Below are positions 11,712-21,564 of a stretch of DNA of 64,000 bases, piece after piece. The DNA is from Branchipolynoe longqiensis. Lineage: Eukaryota; Annelida; Polychaeta; Phyllodocida; Polynoidae. The stretch spans positions 167,025,417-167,089,416 of the forward strand of contig CM059186.1 in assembly GCA_030323885.1 (NCBI GenBank), read 5' to 3'. Numbering within the stretch: position 1 is the first letter of the stretch; each line of letters starts with the position of its first letter. The position numbers and the translations under genes are program-made. The notes beneath the pieces are model-generated. The model was given only the letters and a program-made list of their open reading frames with translations, did no database searches and was not told where the DNA came from.

Positions 11712-11859
11712 CTGCAACACCAACAACATCGTAGGGTGGTTCATAACCTGCAACAACATCGACAAAATCAACGACGCAGGGTGATTCACATCCCGCAATA
11801 TCAACAACAACCTATACTGTCACCGGCGGAGAGGGAGGGATAGTTGACTGGAGGACGCG

Positions 11860-12035
11860 GTGCAGGGTAAGGGCGGGAAGGAGGGCGGGAAGGAGGGCGG
11901 GAAGGAGGGCGGGAAGGAGGGCGGGAAACAGGGCGGGAAGGAGGGCGTGAAGGAGGGCGGGAAGGTGGGCGGGAAGAAGGGCGGGAAGGAGGGCAGGAAG
12001 GAGGGCGAGAAGGAGGATGGGAAGGAGGGTGTGGA
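11860..12035. repeat. 12-bp purine minisatellite (GGGAAGGAGGGC)n
   Basis: About 14 copies of GGGAAGGAGGGC with single-base variants, just downstream (in the transcript) of the intron middle. Confidence 0.92.
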
Positions 12036-12099
12036 CTGTAATGTACATACACCTCTCCAAGCTGCCAAAGTGCATGTTTGAGTGTGTATGTGTAGGTTT

Positions 12100-12890
12100 G
12101 TCTATGGCTGTGGGTGTGGGTGTGTGGGGTAGTAGACACATCGCTCCTGGCTGTCACAGTGTGTATGTGTAGGTGTGTGTAGGTGTAGTTGTGTATGTGT
12201 GCGTGGTCTGTAGTACACACACCACTGCTGGCTGCCACTGTGTGTAGGTGTGTGTAAGTGTAGGTGTGTATGTATGTATGTGTGTGTGGTCTGTAGTACA
12301 CACCACTGCTGGCTGCCACTGTGTGTAGGTGTGTATGTGTATGTGTGTATGTGTGTATGTGTGTGTGGTATGTAGTACACAAACCACTGCTGGCTGCCAC
12401 TGTGTGTAGGTGTGTAGGTGTGTAGGTGTGTAGCTGTGTGTGGGTGTGTGGAGTGGTGGTACACACCGCTGCTGGTTGCCACTGTGTGTGTGTGTAGGTG
12501 TGTAACTGTGAGTGGGTGTGTGGGGTGGTGGTACAGACACCGCTGCTGGCTGCCACTTTGTGTAGGTGTGTAGGTATGTAGGTGTGTAGGTGTGTAGTTG
12601 TGTAGGTGCATAGATGTGTGTGGGTGTGTGGGGTAGTGGTACACACACGGCTGCTGGCTGTCACTGTGTGTAGGTGTGTAGGTGTGTAGGTGTGTAGGTG
12701 TGTAGGTGTGTAGGTGTGTAGGTGTGTAGGTGTGTAGGTGTGTAGGTGTGTAGGTGTGTAGGTGTGTAGGTGTGTAGGTGTGTAGGTGTGTAGGTGTGTA
12801 GGTGTGTAGGTGTGTAGGTGTGTAGGTGTGTGGGTGTGTAGATGTGTGTGGGTGTGTGGGGTAGTGGTACACACACCGCTGCTGGCTGTC
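12100..12890. repeat. GTGTAGGT minisatellite with a repeated block
   Basis: GTGTAGGT/GTGTATGT octamers, very regular at 12665-12840. A separate block CACTGCTGGCTGCCACTGTG recurs at about 12222, 12302, 12386, 12470, 12540, 12650 and 12880, making a higher-order unit of about 70-230 bp. Confidence 0.92.
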
Positions 12891-12974
12891 ACTTTCCTTT
12901 TCGAATCCATCATGGAGGATTGAAAGGTAATTAAACGACTTTCAGTTTCACCTGCTTGGGAAGCACCTGCAATC

Positions 12975-13115
12975 CAGTACCAACAGCACCAGCAGCACCA
13001 GCAGCACCAGCAGCACCAGCAGCAACATCACCACCAGCAGCACCAGCAGCACCAGCACCGTCAAGAGCACCAGCAGCACCAGCAGCACCAGCAGCACCAG
13101 CAGCACTAGCAGCAC

Positions 13116-13150
<35 letters not shown>

Positions 13151-13458
13151 GCAGCACCAGCAGCACCAGCAGCACCAGCACCAGCAGCACCAGCACCGGC
13201 AGCACCAGCAGCACCGCAGCACCGGCAGCACCAGCAGCACCAGCAGCACCAGCAGCACCAGCAGCACAGGCAGCACCGGCAGCACCAGCAGCACCGGCAG
13301 CACCGGCAACACCGGCATCACCGGCATCACCAGCAGCAAAAGCAACACCAGCATCACCAGCAGCACCAGCAGCACCAGGAACACCAGCAGCACCGGCAGA
13401 ACCGGCAGCACCAGCAGCACCGGTAGCACCAGCAGCACCGGCAGCACCGGCAGCACGT
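12975..13458. repeat. AGCACC trinucleotide-type minisatellite
   Basis: About 480 bp of AGCACCAGC, with GGCAGCACC and AACACC variants towards the right end. In the transcript (minus strand) this is GGTGCT. Frames reading poly-Ala/Pro or poly-Leu/Val are artefacts. Confidence 0.95.
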
Positions 13459-13499
13459 CCGGTAAGGGGCTAGGTGCCCGTTACCGGACGTGCCACAAC

Positions 13500-13720
13500 A
13501 GCGGATGGGGGGGGAGGGGGAGGGGGGTTGTAGGAGGGGAGGGGGTCAGTGGGAGGCGGGAAGTCTAAGGGACCGGCGAGGATAATGGGGCGAGTGAAGT
13601 AAAACAGAAACTTGTGTAGCTGCTGATTTGGGGGTGTCAGGCGGGAGGGTGGGGGTGCGTGCTGGGGGCTGGTGGGCGGGGGCACGAGGCGGGAGGCGTG
13701 GGGTAGGCGGGGGGATGAGT
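13500..13720. repeat. G-rich low-complexity patch
   Basis: Runs of G and GGGAGG (for example 13507-13527) with no regular unit. Confidence 0.6.
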
Positions 13721-14270
13721 TTCGGTTGATGGCAGTTGGAAGGGCGTGGATGGGTTGCCGGTGGGGATGATAATAGAGGAAACACAAGATGTGTAAGAAG
13801 TTTCTTCCCGCTGAGTGCTCAGAGAGAAATGAAGCTATATTCAAGCAGGTCACATGCACAGAAGTCGGGAGACTGTCCATCTCCACCAGATCCTGTATCA
13901 CACACCATGCACTTTAAAATCACTTTAAATCCACAAACATATCATCTCTAATGTCCAATCTTAGTAAGGTTATTTTCCCACATTTATTCTTTTTAATTGG
14001 ATTGCAGTTAAAGTGTGCTTACAACTATTCTATATTACACAAAATACAACTTCCTGCATGGACGTGCAGACATTTGTCACATGACATCGTCGAAGGTCAG
14101 GGGCGCGGGTACAGCTGGCTGGGTAGCAACTGTGGTTTCTTAGAAGTGACGCATTGAAATGAGCACGTAATGAGCAAATCAGTGTGAGAGCTAGAAAGGC
14201 TGGCAGCTTCCGATTACATTTATTTCTCAAGCAATTAAAAAAGTGATTGAATCGAAAGCACTGGTTAGGG
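13721..14270. other. Single-copy non-genic stretch
   Basis: AT-richer sequence without a repeat unit or coding signal. It may be an old transposon remnant, but I recognise no family. Confidence 0.45.
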
Positions 14271-14274
14271 AGGC

Positions 14275-15170
14275 TCAGAGAGAGAGACTGAGGAAGGCTG
14301 GAAGAGGCTTGGGGAGAAGAGGGAGGATAGAGGTGGGTGGGGGCGGTGGGAGGGTACGAACAAAAATGGAAAGGAGCGTGCCTTATGGTGGGGGAGTCGA
14401 GTAGAGCCGGAGGGAAGTGAGGGAGGCTGCAGGAGGTTGTAGGAAACCGCGGGAGGTTGTAGGAGGCTGCGGGAGGCTGGGCGAGACTGCGGAAAGCTGG
14501 CAGAGAATGCTGCAGCCTGTGAGAGACGGTGGGTAGCTGTGAGAGACTTCAGGAAGCTGTGAGAGATTGGGGGAAGCTGTGAGAGATTGTGGGAGACTTT
14601 CAGAGACTGTGGGAAGCTGGGAGAGACTTCAGGAAGCTGTGAGAGATTGGGGGAAGCTGTGATAGACTGTGAGAGACTTTCAGAGACTGTGGGAAGCTGG
14701 GAGAGACTTGGGGAGGCGGTGGGAGACTGCGGAAGGCCATGGGAGACTGGGGAGGCTGTGAGACGCTGCAGGAGACTTTGAGATACGGCGGGAAGCTGGC
14801 AGAGACTGCAGGAGGCTGCGGGAGTCTTCTGGAGTCTGCTGAAGTCTGTGGGAGGCTGCAGGAGGCTCTGAGAGACTGGGAGGCTGTGAGACTGCGGGAG
14901 ACTTTCAGAGACTACGGGAGGCTGTGAGAGACGGCGGGGGGGATGTTGGAGGCTGCGTGAGGCTGCGTGAGGCTGCGTGAGGCTGCGTGAGGCTGCGTGA
15001 GGCTGCGTGAGGCTGCATGAGGCTGTGGGAGGCTGCGGGAGGCTGCGGGAGGCTGCGGGAGGCTGTGGGAGGCTGCGCGAGGCTGCGGTAGGCTGAGGGA
15101 GGCTGCGGGAGGCTGTGAGAGACTGTGGGAGGCTGTGAGACACCGGGGGATGCTGATGGAGACAAGTAAG
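14275..15170. repeat. 11-12-bp GGGAGGCTGCG / GAGAGACTGTG minisatellite
   Basis: Degenerate purine-rich repeat of GGGAGGCTGC and GAGAGACTTC words. It is most regular at 14950-15020, where GCGTGAGGCT repeats. A related array lies at 42540-42910. Confidence 0.9.
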
Positions 15171-15224
15171 TACTGAGTGATGTTGAGAAATGCTGGGTGA
15201 AGCTGGTGAAGGCTATAAGATGCT

Positions 15225-15545
15225 GTGACAGGCAGACAGAAGCTGCAGGAGCAGGACAGATCATGTGGATGGCGGACAGAGTCTGAGCCGGACAGAGGGT
15301 GTGAGAGGCGGACAGAAGCTGTGGAAGGTGGACTTCAGCTGTGGGAGGCGGACATAGGCTGTGGTAGGCGGACAGAAGGTGATGGAGGCAGTGAGAAGGT
15401 ATGGAAGGTCGACAGCAGCTGTGGGAGGCGGACATAGGCTGTGGGAAGCGGAGAGAAGCTATGGAAGGCGGATAGGGCACGTGGAAGGCGGACAGAGGTT
15501 GGGGGAGGCGGACAGAATCTGTGGGAGGTGGACATAGGCTATGGC
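15225..15545. repeat. ~20-22-bp GGAGGCGGACA minisatellite
   Basis: About 15 copies of GTGGGAGGCGGACATAGGCT with variants GACAGAAGCT and GACAGAGGTT. The array runs to within about 13 bp of the neurexin exon donor. Confidence 0.88.
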
Positions 15546-15557
15546 GGACGTACGCAC

Positions 15558-15739
15558 CATCTCCATCTCGATGTAGTCGTTGGAGTTGCCGCTGGTTACT
15601 CGTAGCAAGACGCCGTCCTTCTGAGTCGTCACGAGGCCCAGGGCGAGCGAGTCGCGCTTCGTGTCCGGCTGGGCGTTCTCTGGGAAGCCGAGCGTCACGA
15701 GCCCGCCGTCCTGACTGCCGAACGAGTAGGCAATGCCAT
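15558..15739 (-). CDS. NRXN1: Neurexin exon: first part of LNS6 (laminin G) domain
   Basis: The minus strand has a tgttgcag acceptor before 15739 and a GTGCGT donor after 15558. The 182-bp exon enters in phase 1 and leaves in phase 0, and encodes 61 residues counting the split Asp. It opens DGIAYSFGSQDGG and continues with RDSLALGLVTTQKDGVLLRV and NDYIEMEM. From memory, vertebrate LNS6 has [31 protein letters not shown] and GDYLELHI at the same places. This is the N-terminal beta-strand part of the jelly-roll LNS fold, in the extracellular domain that binds neuroligin. Base composition is ordinary coding GC in contrast to the purine-rich minisatellites on both sides. The upstream EGF exon is 45.7 kb away and the next LNS6 exon is 3.8 kb downstream on the transcript. 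Confidence 0.93.
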
Positions 15740-15759
15740 CTGCAACACAAGGTTAACTC

Positions 15760-16077
15760 AGAGTCAAGGGCGGCTTCACTAACAGGTCTCAATGTCACAT
15801 GGAGGTCGTTCACTATTAGCTTTTTGTTTGTTTTTTTGGTAAAACAATTTATTCATCAGAATATACATTTGTTCAGCTTGCGCTATATAAATACATTATA
15901 TTAACATTATTAACCCTGGGCGACTTGAGTTTGCGTGCAATGAGGCAAACCCACTGTGAGCAGCTGCCGAGCTGGCGCGAGCACCACTATCCAGCTACCA
16001 CTGCGCTCCCGTTTCTCATTTGCTTAATGTTTGCGAAGAGAATGGTGAATGGAAAATAATTCTGCATATTTTGTATA
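15760..16077. other. AT-rich stretch, possible antisense SINE
   Basis: A T-rich run at 15815-15850 is followed by AT-rich sequence and then a GC patch at 15915-16015. On the minus strand that patch contains AGCGCAGTGGTAGCTGGATA, a possible A-box-like head. Too weak to name. Confidence 0.35.
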
Positions 16078-16079
16078 TA

Positions 16080-16272
16080 CAGCAAAACCTCTCTAACCGA
16101 CCACCTCCACAGATTGATCACTCCCCGATATTGATTATTTCATTTGGGCCCAAATGATCGCCCATACAATACCATTGTAACTATAAAAAAAACACTCCCT
16201 AAATTGACCACCTCCCTAAATGGACCATTTAAAATCGGTCCCATCGTCAGTCGATTTGGAGAGGTTTTACTG
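16080..16272. mobile_element. pogo/Tigger-type MITE with TA target duplication
   Basis: The 193-bp element begins CAGCAAAACCTCTC and ends GAGAGGTTTTACTG, flanked by TA at 16078-16079 and 16273-16274. The TIRs differ at one position. The TA duplication and CAG start fit the pogo/Tigger group of Tc1-mariner. The interior holds a perfect palindrome CATTTGGGCCCAAATG at 16141-16156. There is no transposase, so it is non-autonomous. Confidence 0.85.
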
Positions 16273-16274
16273 TA

Positions 16275-16796
16275 AGGTCTTCTTTATTATTATTATATTC
16301 GATGATTAAGCAGGGGAAATTACAGTCACAGACAATATTGGTCTTCCTCATTCCACTGCGGCTTTACTTGTCCCAGTATTGCTGATCAACAGGCTAGATA
16401 TAAATCCTTAAATCGTTGCTTTCACTCGACCGGATGTAAATGCTATGGGTTCGAATCCCTCGATCTGAGAAACGGGAAGCGGTCGCTGAAACGTGAAAGC
16501 ATTCAGCGGTCCTATGCCATCTTTTAATCACAAAGGTTCTGTAGACATTTCCAAAATGATTGGATGCATTAGATCAAAAGTAAATTGTTAGTCACAAGTG
16601 GAACCAGTGGAATGAGACATCGCGATTATCTTCGACGGGAATTTCATCCGTTAAACAAAAAACAAACAAATGTCACAAGAAAATCATAACGTTATCCAAC
16701 AAAGTATAATCCTAATTAGTGAGGGGATATTGTGGGATTTGTTGAAATAAGACAAAATTGGAAATAGTGAACGCCCATTTATGTGAGGTGTAAAGT
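16275..16796. other. Non-genic stretch with B-box-like word
   Basis: Contains GGGTTCGAATCCCTCGATC near 16447, a B-box-like word, and an inverted CATTCCACT / AGTGGAATG pair (16347 and 16611) about 265 bp apart. This may be a degraded transposon; no coding is visible. Confidence 0.4.
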
Positions 16797-17893
16797 AATC
16801 AATCAATCAATAGTTCCATCCTCTAGTCGAGGGTTGGATGCAATGGTTCTCCACTTGTCCCGATGTTGTGCTGTTCTGATAGACTGTGAATAATTCAAGC
16901 CTGTCCACTGTGAAATATTTGTAAACCATGATGTTCTTGGTCTCCCTCTCCCTCTGCTGCCATTCACCTTCCCTTCCAACAATGTACGGTATATTGAACT
17001 CTGACGAATGATGTGGCCAAAATAAATAAGTTTCTTTGTCTGTATAGTGGCAAACAAGCTTTTCTTATTTTAAATTTTTCTGAGAACTTCTTTGTTGGTG
17101 ATCTTCTTTGTCCATGATATTTTCATCATCCTTCGATAAGTCCACATCTCAAATGCTGCTAAACGTTTGTACATTTTCTTAGAGATTGTCCATGTCTCTG
17201 CCCCATACATTACAGTAGACCACACATAACACTGAAGAATACGCTTCCTTGTTTGTATTAATATCTTACTTGATGTTAACACTCTATTCATTTTGGAGAA
17301 TGTTGTTCGGGCTATTGTTATCCTTCTTTTAATTTCTTCCTCACATCTCCCATCATTTGTAATCTTTTGTCCGAGATATACAAATTCGGATACTTGTTCT
17401 ATGTTTGTGCCATCTATGGTTATATTGACATTTGGTTTATCTGTCTTTTTACTTATAACCATTGTTTTGGTCTTCCTGGCATTCATCTTCATGTTGAATA
17501 GTATTCCAGCTTTATTGATTCTATTCACTATATCTTGTAGGTTTTTCTCACTGTCTGCTAGTATTACACTGTTATCGGCATATCTAAGATTGTTGATGTT
17601 CATGCCACCTATTGTCGTTCCCTTGCAATCTTCAATGTGTCTGAAAATCATCTCTGTGTACAGGTTAAATAGACATGGTGACAATACACACCCCTGTCGA
17701 ACTCCTCGTTTAATCATAACTTCATCCGATAGGCCCTGCTCCATTTTTATAAATGCACGTTGTGTCCAGTATAAGTTCACAATTAGTTTAATGTCTTTGC
17801 CATTGACACCAATATCTTGTAAACATTTGATTAACAGTTCATGATTGACTCGGTCGAAGGCCTTCTCATAGTCAATAAAGCAGGCATAAACAT
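16797..17893 (-). pseudogene. RTE-like non-LTR retrotransposon, 5'-truncated and inactive
   Basis: The minus strand encodes the second half of a reverse transcriptase and its C-terminal region: FIDYEKAFDRVNHELL (RT block 3), GVRQGCVLSPCLFNLY (block 4), then RYADNSVILADS where the catalytic YADD is YADN. Later come FVYLGQKITNDG, MYGAETW and the C-terminal GRGRPRTSW, an arrangement like RTE/BovB elements. An in-frame TAA (about 17070-17072) splits it, and the frame resumes at once with LFATIQTKKLIYFGH. The 3' end is a short ATTG tail (16797-16811), as RTEs often have. The 5' end stops where the SINE at 17895 begins, so the endonuclease and the N-terminal RT are gone. The changed active site and stop both argue against activity. 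Confidence 0.88.
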
Positions 17894-17894
17894 C

Positions 17895-18153
17895 CTCCGC
17901 TCTCACCGACTCGACAAGACCCGACCCGACCGTACCCGCCCCGACTCGACTGTGAGATCGTGTAATACAAGACGGGCGTCACACCCAACCTAATCGGTAG
18001 AGCGCTGGCCTCGCATGCGGGAGATCTGGAGTTCCGCTCCCGGTCGATTAAAACCAATGATCTTAAAATTGATTCTTGTCGCGTCCTTGTCTGGCGCTCA
18101 GCATTAATAAGATAGGATAGGGCAAGGACTGGTTAGCTCAGTGACAGGATAAT
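17895..18153 (+). mobile_element. tRNA-headed SINE (family A), 3'-truncated, 259-bp copy 1
   Basis: Contains a tRNA-like head AATCGGTAGAGCGCTGGCC with the downstream GGAGTTCCGCTCCC B-box region. By eye it is identical over 259 bp to 19919-20177, but it stops after GACAGGATAAT and lacks the family tail. It abuts the 5' end of the RTE remnant. Confidence 0.8.
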
Positions 18154-18959
18154 ATGCACATATTATTCATGTATGTAACTCGTGCTTTGTTATTATGTTT
18201 CTATTATCGTCATCTATTCCTGTAACCTCCCTTTGATATGTTCTTGTGCAGTTGGGTTACTGGGGGTGGGGGTGCAACATGGCTAACTGAATGTCTGCCC
18301 TCAAGCAGCTCCCCTAATTCCCCTCCTGCCCCCCCCCCCCCAGGTTGCGCCTCATCCCCCTACCATCTGCCATTTCGACTCCGATTTCTTATGAATCAGG
18401 CATGTTCGTAAACATTGTGATCATACGCAACTAATTATTGTCTGTAAATAAACTGGCTATGCTTAACGCTGTCATTACGTGGACCTGGCTGATAGACTAA
18501 TCTGCGCTGGAGCCGCCGGGGTCAAACCGCCATTATTGGGGTCAGTCGTCACTAATGACTCCCCTGTGACGGATCTCGCACAGCACGCAGTGCTTGGAGG
18601 GTCCCGCCGTCAAATACTGCTGACTCATCCTTACGGTAATAGGTTGATAATTACAGACGAGAATTCTAAACAAACACTCCACTGCAATCGGGAAGGATCG
18701 TGAGCTGGCCGAGGAAACATCTCACACCTTGTTGAAGAACTTTGAAATTGAAGCGCGGTCCCTACGTGATGGCATCTATCACATCGCGGCTTCACATCAT
18801 ATCAGAGGATTGCCACTTGTTATATCTCCAACACAACAAGTGGGAACTTATGCTTCTCAGCAAACACAATGAGGGTATTCTCAGCAGTTCTGAGCACAAA
18901 ATAGTTGAGATTTCTAGATTTTAATATTATGTTCAGACCTACTGGATATTGTTGAGTGT
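18154..18959. other. Non-genic single-copy stretch
   Basis: AT-rich and mixed sequence with a C run at about 18329-18343. No recognisable gene or element. Confidence 0.45.
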
Positions 18960-19250
18960 GTGGTGAGGACATTATGAGTACATCAATTGTATTCATTGCG
19001 AATAGATGCCGGACACATGGTGAGTACATTGTTAGTACATGGGAAATGTGCGAGTCACAATAATCAGGACATTGTACATGAACGACAAGTACACGAAGAG
19101 TACATGGTGAGTCCATATTTAGTGCATAATAAGGGAAAGATGAGTAAATGCGAAATAAATGGTGAGTACACGAAGAGTACATGGTGAGTACACAGGGGTA
19201 GCATGGTGACTGTATGGTGAGTTTATGGTGTACGATGAGTCGGTCCATGG
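18960..19250. repeat. Degenerate GAGTACATGGT repeat
   Basis: Imperfect repetition of ACATGGTGAGTACA words at irregular spacing of about 12-30 bp. Confidence 0.7.
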
Positions 19251-19339
19251 TGAAGATGACAGCAACATGGCACGCAGCTGGGAGGAAATAACCTACGTAA
19301 AGACGCGCCTACTCAAACAGGCAGCGCCTTCAGCCCAAA

Positions 19340-19550
19340 GTCCCACACAGCCGCAGCCACACAGCCACACAGCCACACAGCCACACAGCCCCACATCCCC
19401 ACAGCCCCACAGCCCCACAGTCTCGCATCCCCACAGGCCCATATCCCCACAGCCCCACAGCTCCACAGGCCCACGGCCCCACAGCCACACGGCCCCACAT
19501 CCCCACAGTCTCGCATCCCCACCGCCCCATAGTCCCGCACCCCGCACCCA
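19340..19550. repeat. CACAGCCC minisatellite
   Basis: CACAGCCACACAGCC and CCCCACAGCCCCACAG words with TCTCGCATC interruptions. All long frames here are products of the repeat. Confidence 0.88.
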
Positions 19551-19918
19551 GAATCCGGCCTTACACAAGGTTATTTTAGCTCAACTCAAACAACCTCTTT
19601 TTTTAAGTGTATTTAACTTGAAGTCAATCGCCACAATTAGAAGTCCGATTTAAAGGTTATCATAATTGATTAGGAAGAGGGCGGCTGTGACGTCACACAC
19701 GTGTGGGCTCCCCGGGTTGCCTCTGTCCGACACGAGTCTATTCATAGGCCAGGTCTCAGCACCGCGCTAAACTCGCCTCGTCGTGATTTGATTAAATAGT
19801 CGCCGGCTTTGAAATTAACGCCTGACATTAGAGCGTGGATTAGGTGGACAGAAGGACGCAGGGTGGATGGCTGTCACGTGACCCACTTCGGGCAGCTGGG
19901 CTGAGCAGCGGGTCGGAG
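19551..19918. other. Non-genic single-copy stretch
   Basis: Includes a TGACGTCACACACGTGTG patch near 19688. Nothing else is supportable. Confidence 0.4.
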
Positions 19919-20335
19919 CTCCGCTCTCACCGACTCGACAAGACCCGACCCGACCGTACCCGCCCCGACTCGACTGTGAGATCGTGTAATACAAGACGGG
20001 CGTCACACCCAACCTAATCGGTAGAGCGCTGGCCTCGCATGCGGGAGATCTGGAGTTCCGCTCCCGGTCGATTAAAACCAATGATCTTAAAATTGATTCT
20101 TGTCGCGTCCTTGTCTGGCGCTCAGCATTAATAAGATAGGATAGGGCAAGGACTGGTTAGCTCAGTGACAGGATAATGTGACTGAGTGTGATATTGGGTA
20201 ATGGTGCTGGCAGCCTGATTTCTCAGTGGGGCAGCACTATAAAGTCACCATGAGTTTGCACTGTCACAAGTCTGTACCCGTGCTGATATGACCTTCGATG
20301 TTGCTAGGATGTAAAACAACAACCAACAACCCAAC
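19919..20335 (+). mobile_element. tRNA-headed SINE (family A), essentially full length
   Basis: Head with AATCGGTAGAGCGCTGGCC and B-box region, then a body with GGATAGGGCAAGGACTGG, and a tail GATGTTGCTAGGATGTAAAA followed by CAACAACCAACAACC. The same tail occurs at about 43400-43448 and 31690-31748, and reversed at about 24310 and 54985. The first 259 bp match 17895-18153. A-rich CAAC endings of this sort are typical of LINE-mobilised SINEs. Confidence 0.85.
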
Positions 20336-20611
20336 GCACCCGCGGTCGATGCCACCAGTTGCGCAGTAATCAGCAAAGCAAAATGGCCGCCGCGCGACAC
20401 CGAGAACTCAGATTCCAGAACGAGGGTCGGCCACCCGGAAAAATGACACGCGCAGTGGACAGCAGCAGGCCCGACGCCACCTGGCGGGACGCCCGCGAAC
20501 GAAAGCTAATTGTCTCATCTGGGCTAAATTAACTCATTAAGACGTAAACGACGTGCTTGTTTGCCGGCGCTTTGAGCAAATCAAGACGCGCTGAACGTAA
20601 TCACAGCTGAA
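20336..20611. other. Non-genic single-copy stretch
   Basis: Mixed sequence, no gene or element recognised. Confidence 0.4.
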
Positions 20612-20810
20612 CACGCCCCCCCCCTCCACACACACACCCCACCCCCACCCCCTACCCCCACCCCCCACCCCCCACCCCCACCCCCACCCCTCCCCACCCC
20701 CAGACCCATCCCACCCCCACCCCAACCCCACCTCCTAGCCCCGCCCCACCCTCCCAACCCCGCCCCACCCCAACCCTACCCCCAACCCCGCCCCACCCCC
20801 ACCCCCATGG
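20612..20810. repeat. CCCCAC low-complexity tract
   Basis: CCCCACCCCCACCCC and CCCCGCCCCACC runs over about 200 bp, almost free of G on the plus strand. Confidence 0.9.
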
Positions 20811-21119
20811 CCGCACAACCCGGCAATCAGGGCAGCAGACCGCCTGATTGATATGCAGTTACGCCGCCGCCCCACGCCCGGCTCCCGGGCATTGAGCCGG
20901 CGTTATTGTCGGATAATGGCCCTCTGGCGGATGCATTAGGTGGTGTATTTGTGTTAATGTAAACTCCATGTGCGCGCGGATGTTTCCTTCACTCAGATGA
21001 GTTTCCTTTGCGTCTCAGATTGAAACACAGCCTCCCGTCCCGAATCCGGCACAAACCGGAAGTGGACGCGACCCGCAACTCGACCTTTTGATAAGATGTA
21101 GACTGGCAGTAAGGGTAAG
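20811..21119. other. Non-genic single-copy stretch
   Basis: Nothing recognisable. Confidence 0.4.
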
Positions 21120-21215
21120 CGCATACACAGTATGTATGCAGCTAACAGAAATAACCGCCATAGTTCATTATGTGACTGAGATTGCTGCTTGTTACTGCAG
21201 TCACCTCTGAGTACA
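21120..21215. repeat. Diverged single unit of the 84-bp satellite
   Basis: The order GTATGCAGCTAACAGA, ATAGTTCATTATGTGACT and CTGCAGTCACCTCTGAGTAC matches one unit of the array at 22800-23790, about 1.6 kb away. The interval in between is filled by transposon insertions. Confidence 0.7.
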
Positions 21216-21244
21216 CGTGTGCAACTAATAGACATTGCATCTAG

Positions 21245-21345
21245 TCATCCACAACTGGTTCATCAAAGGCTGTGGTATGTGCTGTCCTGTCTGTGGGAAA
21301 GTGCATATAAAAGACAACCTTGCTGCTTATCAGAAAGAGTTGCCT
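21245..21345 (+). mobile_element. Molluscan-type SINE (family D), 5' half
   Basis: Carries GTGCTGTCCTGTCTGTGGGA and GTGCATATAAAAGACAACCT, wording that I recall from SINEs widespread in gastropods and bivalves. It breaks off after GCCTATGTG. The matching 3' half starts near 22681. Confidence 0.65.
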
Positions 21346-21407
21346 ATGTGACTGAGTGTGATATTGGGTAATGGTGCTGGCAGGGTCGTGTCCACTTCCG
21401 GTTGTGG
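21346..21407 (+). mobile_element. Short fragment of SINE family A
   Basis: About 38 bp (ATGTGACTGAGTGTGATATT then GGGTAATGGTGCTGGCAG, 21345-21382) repeat the middle of the family-A SINE at 20176-20213 exactly. Flanking parts of that SINE are absent. Confidence 0.6.
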
Positions 21408-21564
21408 TGTTCACTGTGGCGGAGTGGTTAGAGTTTCTGACTTTTTTCTAGGTCAGACTTCTAATCTGAAGGTTGGTGGTTCGATTCCCCATGCCCCCAC
21501 CTCTGCCAATTTGGATTTCCACCGCTGTGGATAACTTACAGGGTCATCAAAGGCCAGTTGCTCT
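21408..21564 (+). mobile_element. tRNA-Arg-like SINE (family B), head part
   Basis: A-box-like TGGCGGAGTGGTTAGAG, a TCT-anticodon-like loop in TCAGACTTCTAATCTGA, and B box GGTTCGATTCCC. A direct internal duplication of the TCAGACTT word interrupts the tRNA shape, so it is not a working tRNA. The family recurs at 57421-57540. The body resumes at 22521 after a 956-bp insertion. Confidence 0.75.

Larger units (their letters stand above)
11712..15557 (-). other. Neurexin intron inside LNS6, 3,846 bp
   Basis: The interval between the donor at 15557 and the acceptor at 11712 on the minus strand, phase 0. It holds the purine arrays at 14275-15545, a G-rich patch at 13500-13720, the AGCACC array at 12975-13460, the GTGTAGGT array at 12100-12890 and the GGGAAGGAGGGC array at 11860-12035. 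No coding signal is visible. Confidence 0.88.

Noticed and set aside
15521..15904. Plus-strand 127-codon gene
   Set aside because: It is the antisense shadow of the LNS6 exon.
17895..18153. Functional tRNA gene in the SINE A head
   Set aside because: Box-like words are present, but the T-arm is altered and the sequence continues as a repeated SINE body.
21408..21490. Functional tRNA-Arg (TCT) gene
   Set aside because: The anticodon region carries an internal duplication with a T run, the acceptor stem does not pair, and the same structure with a SINE body recurs at 57421.
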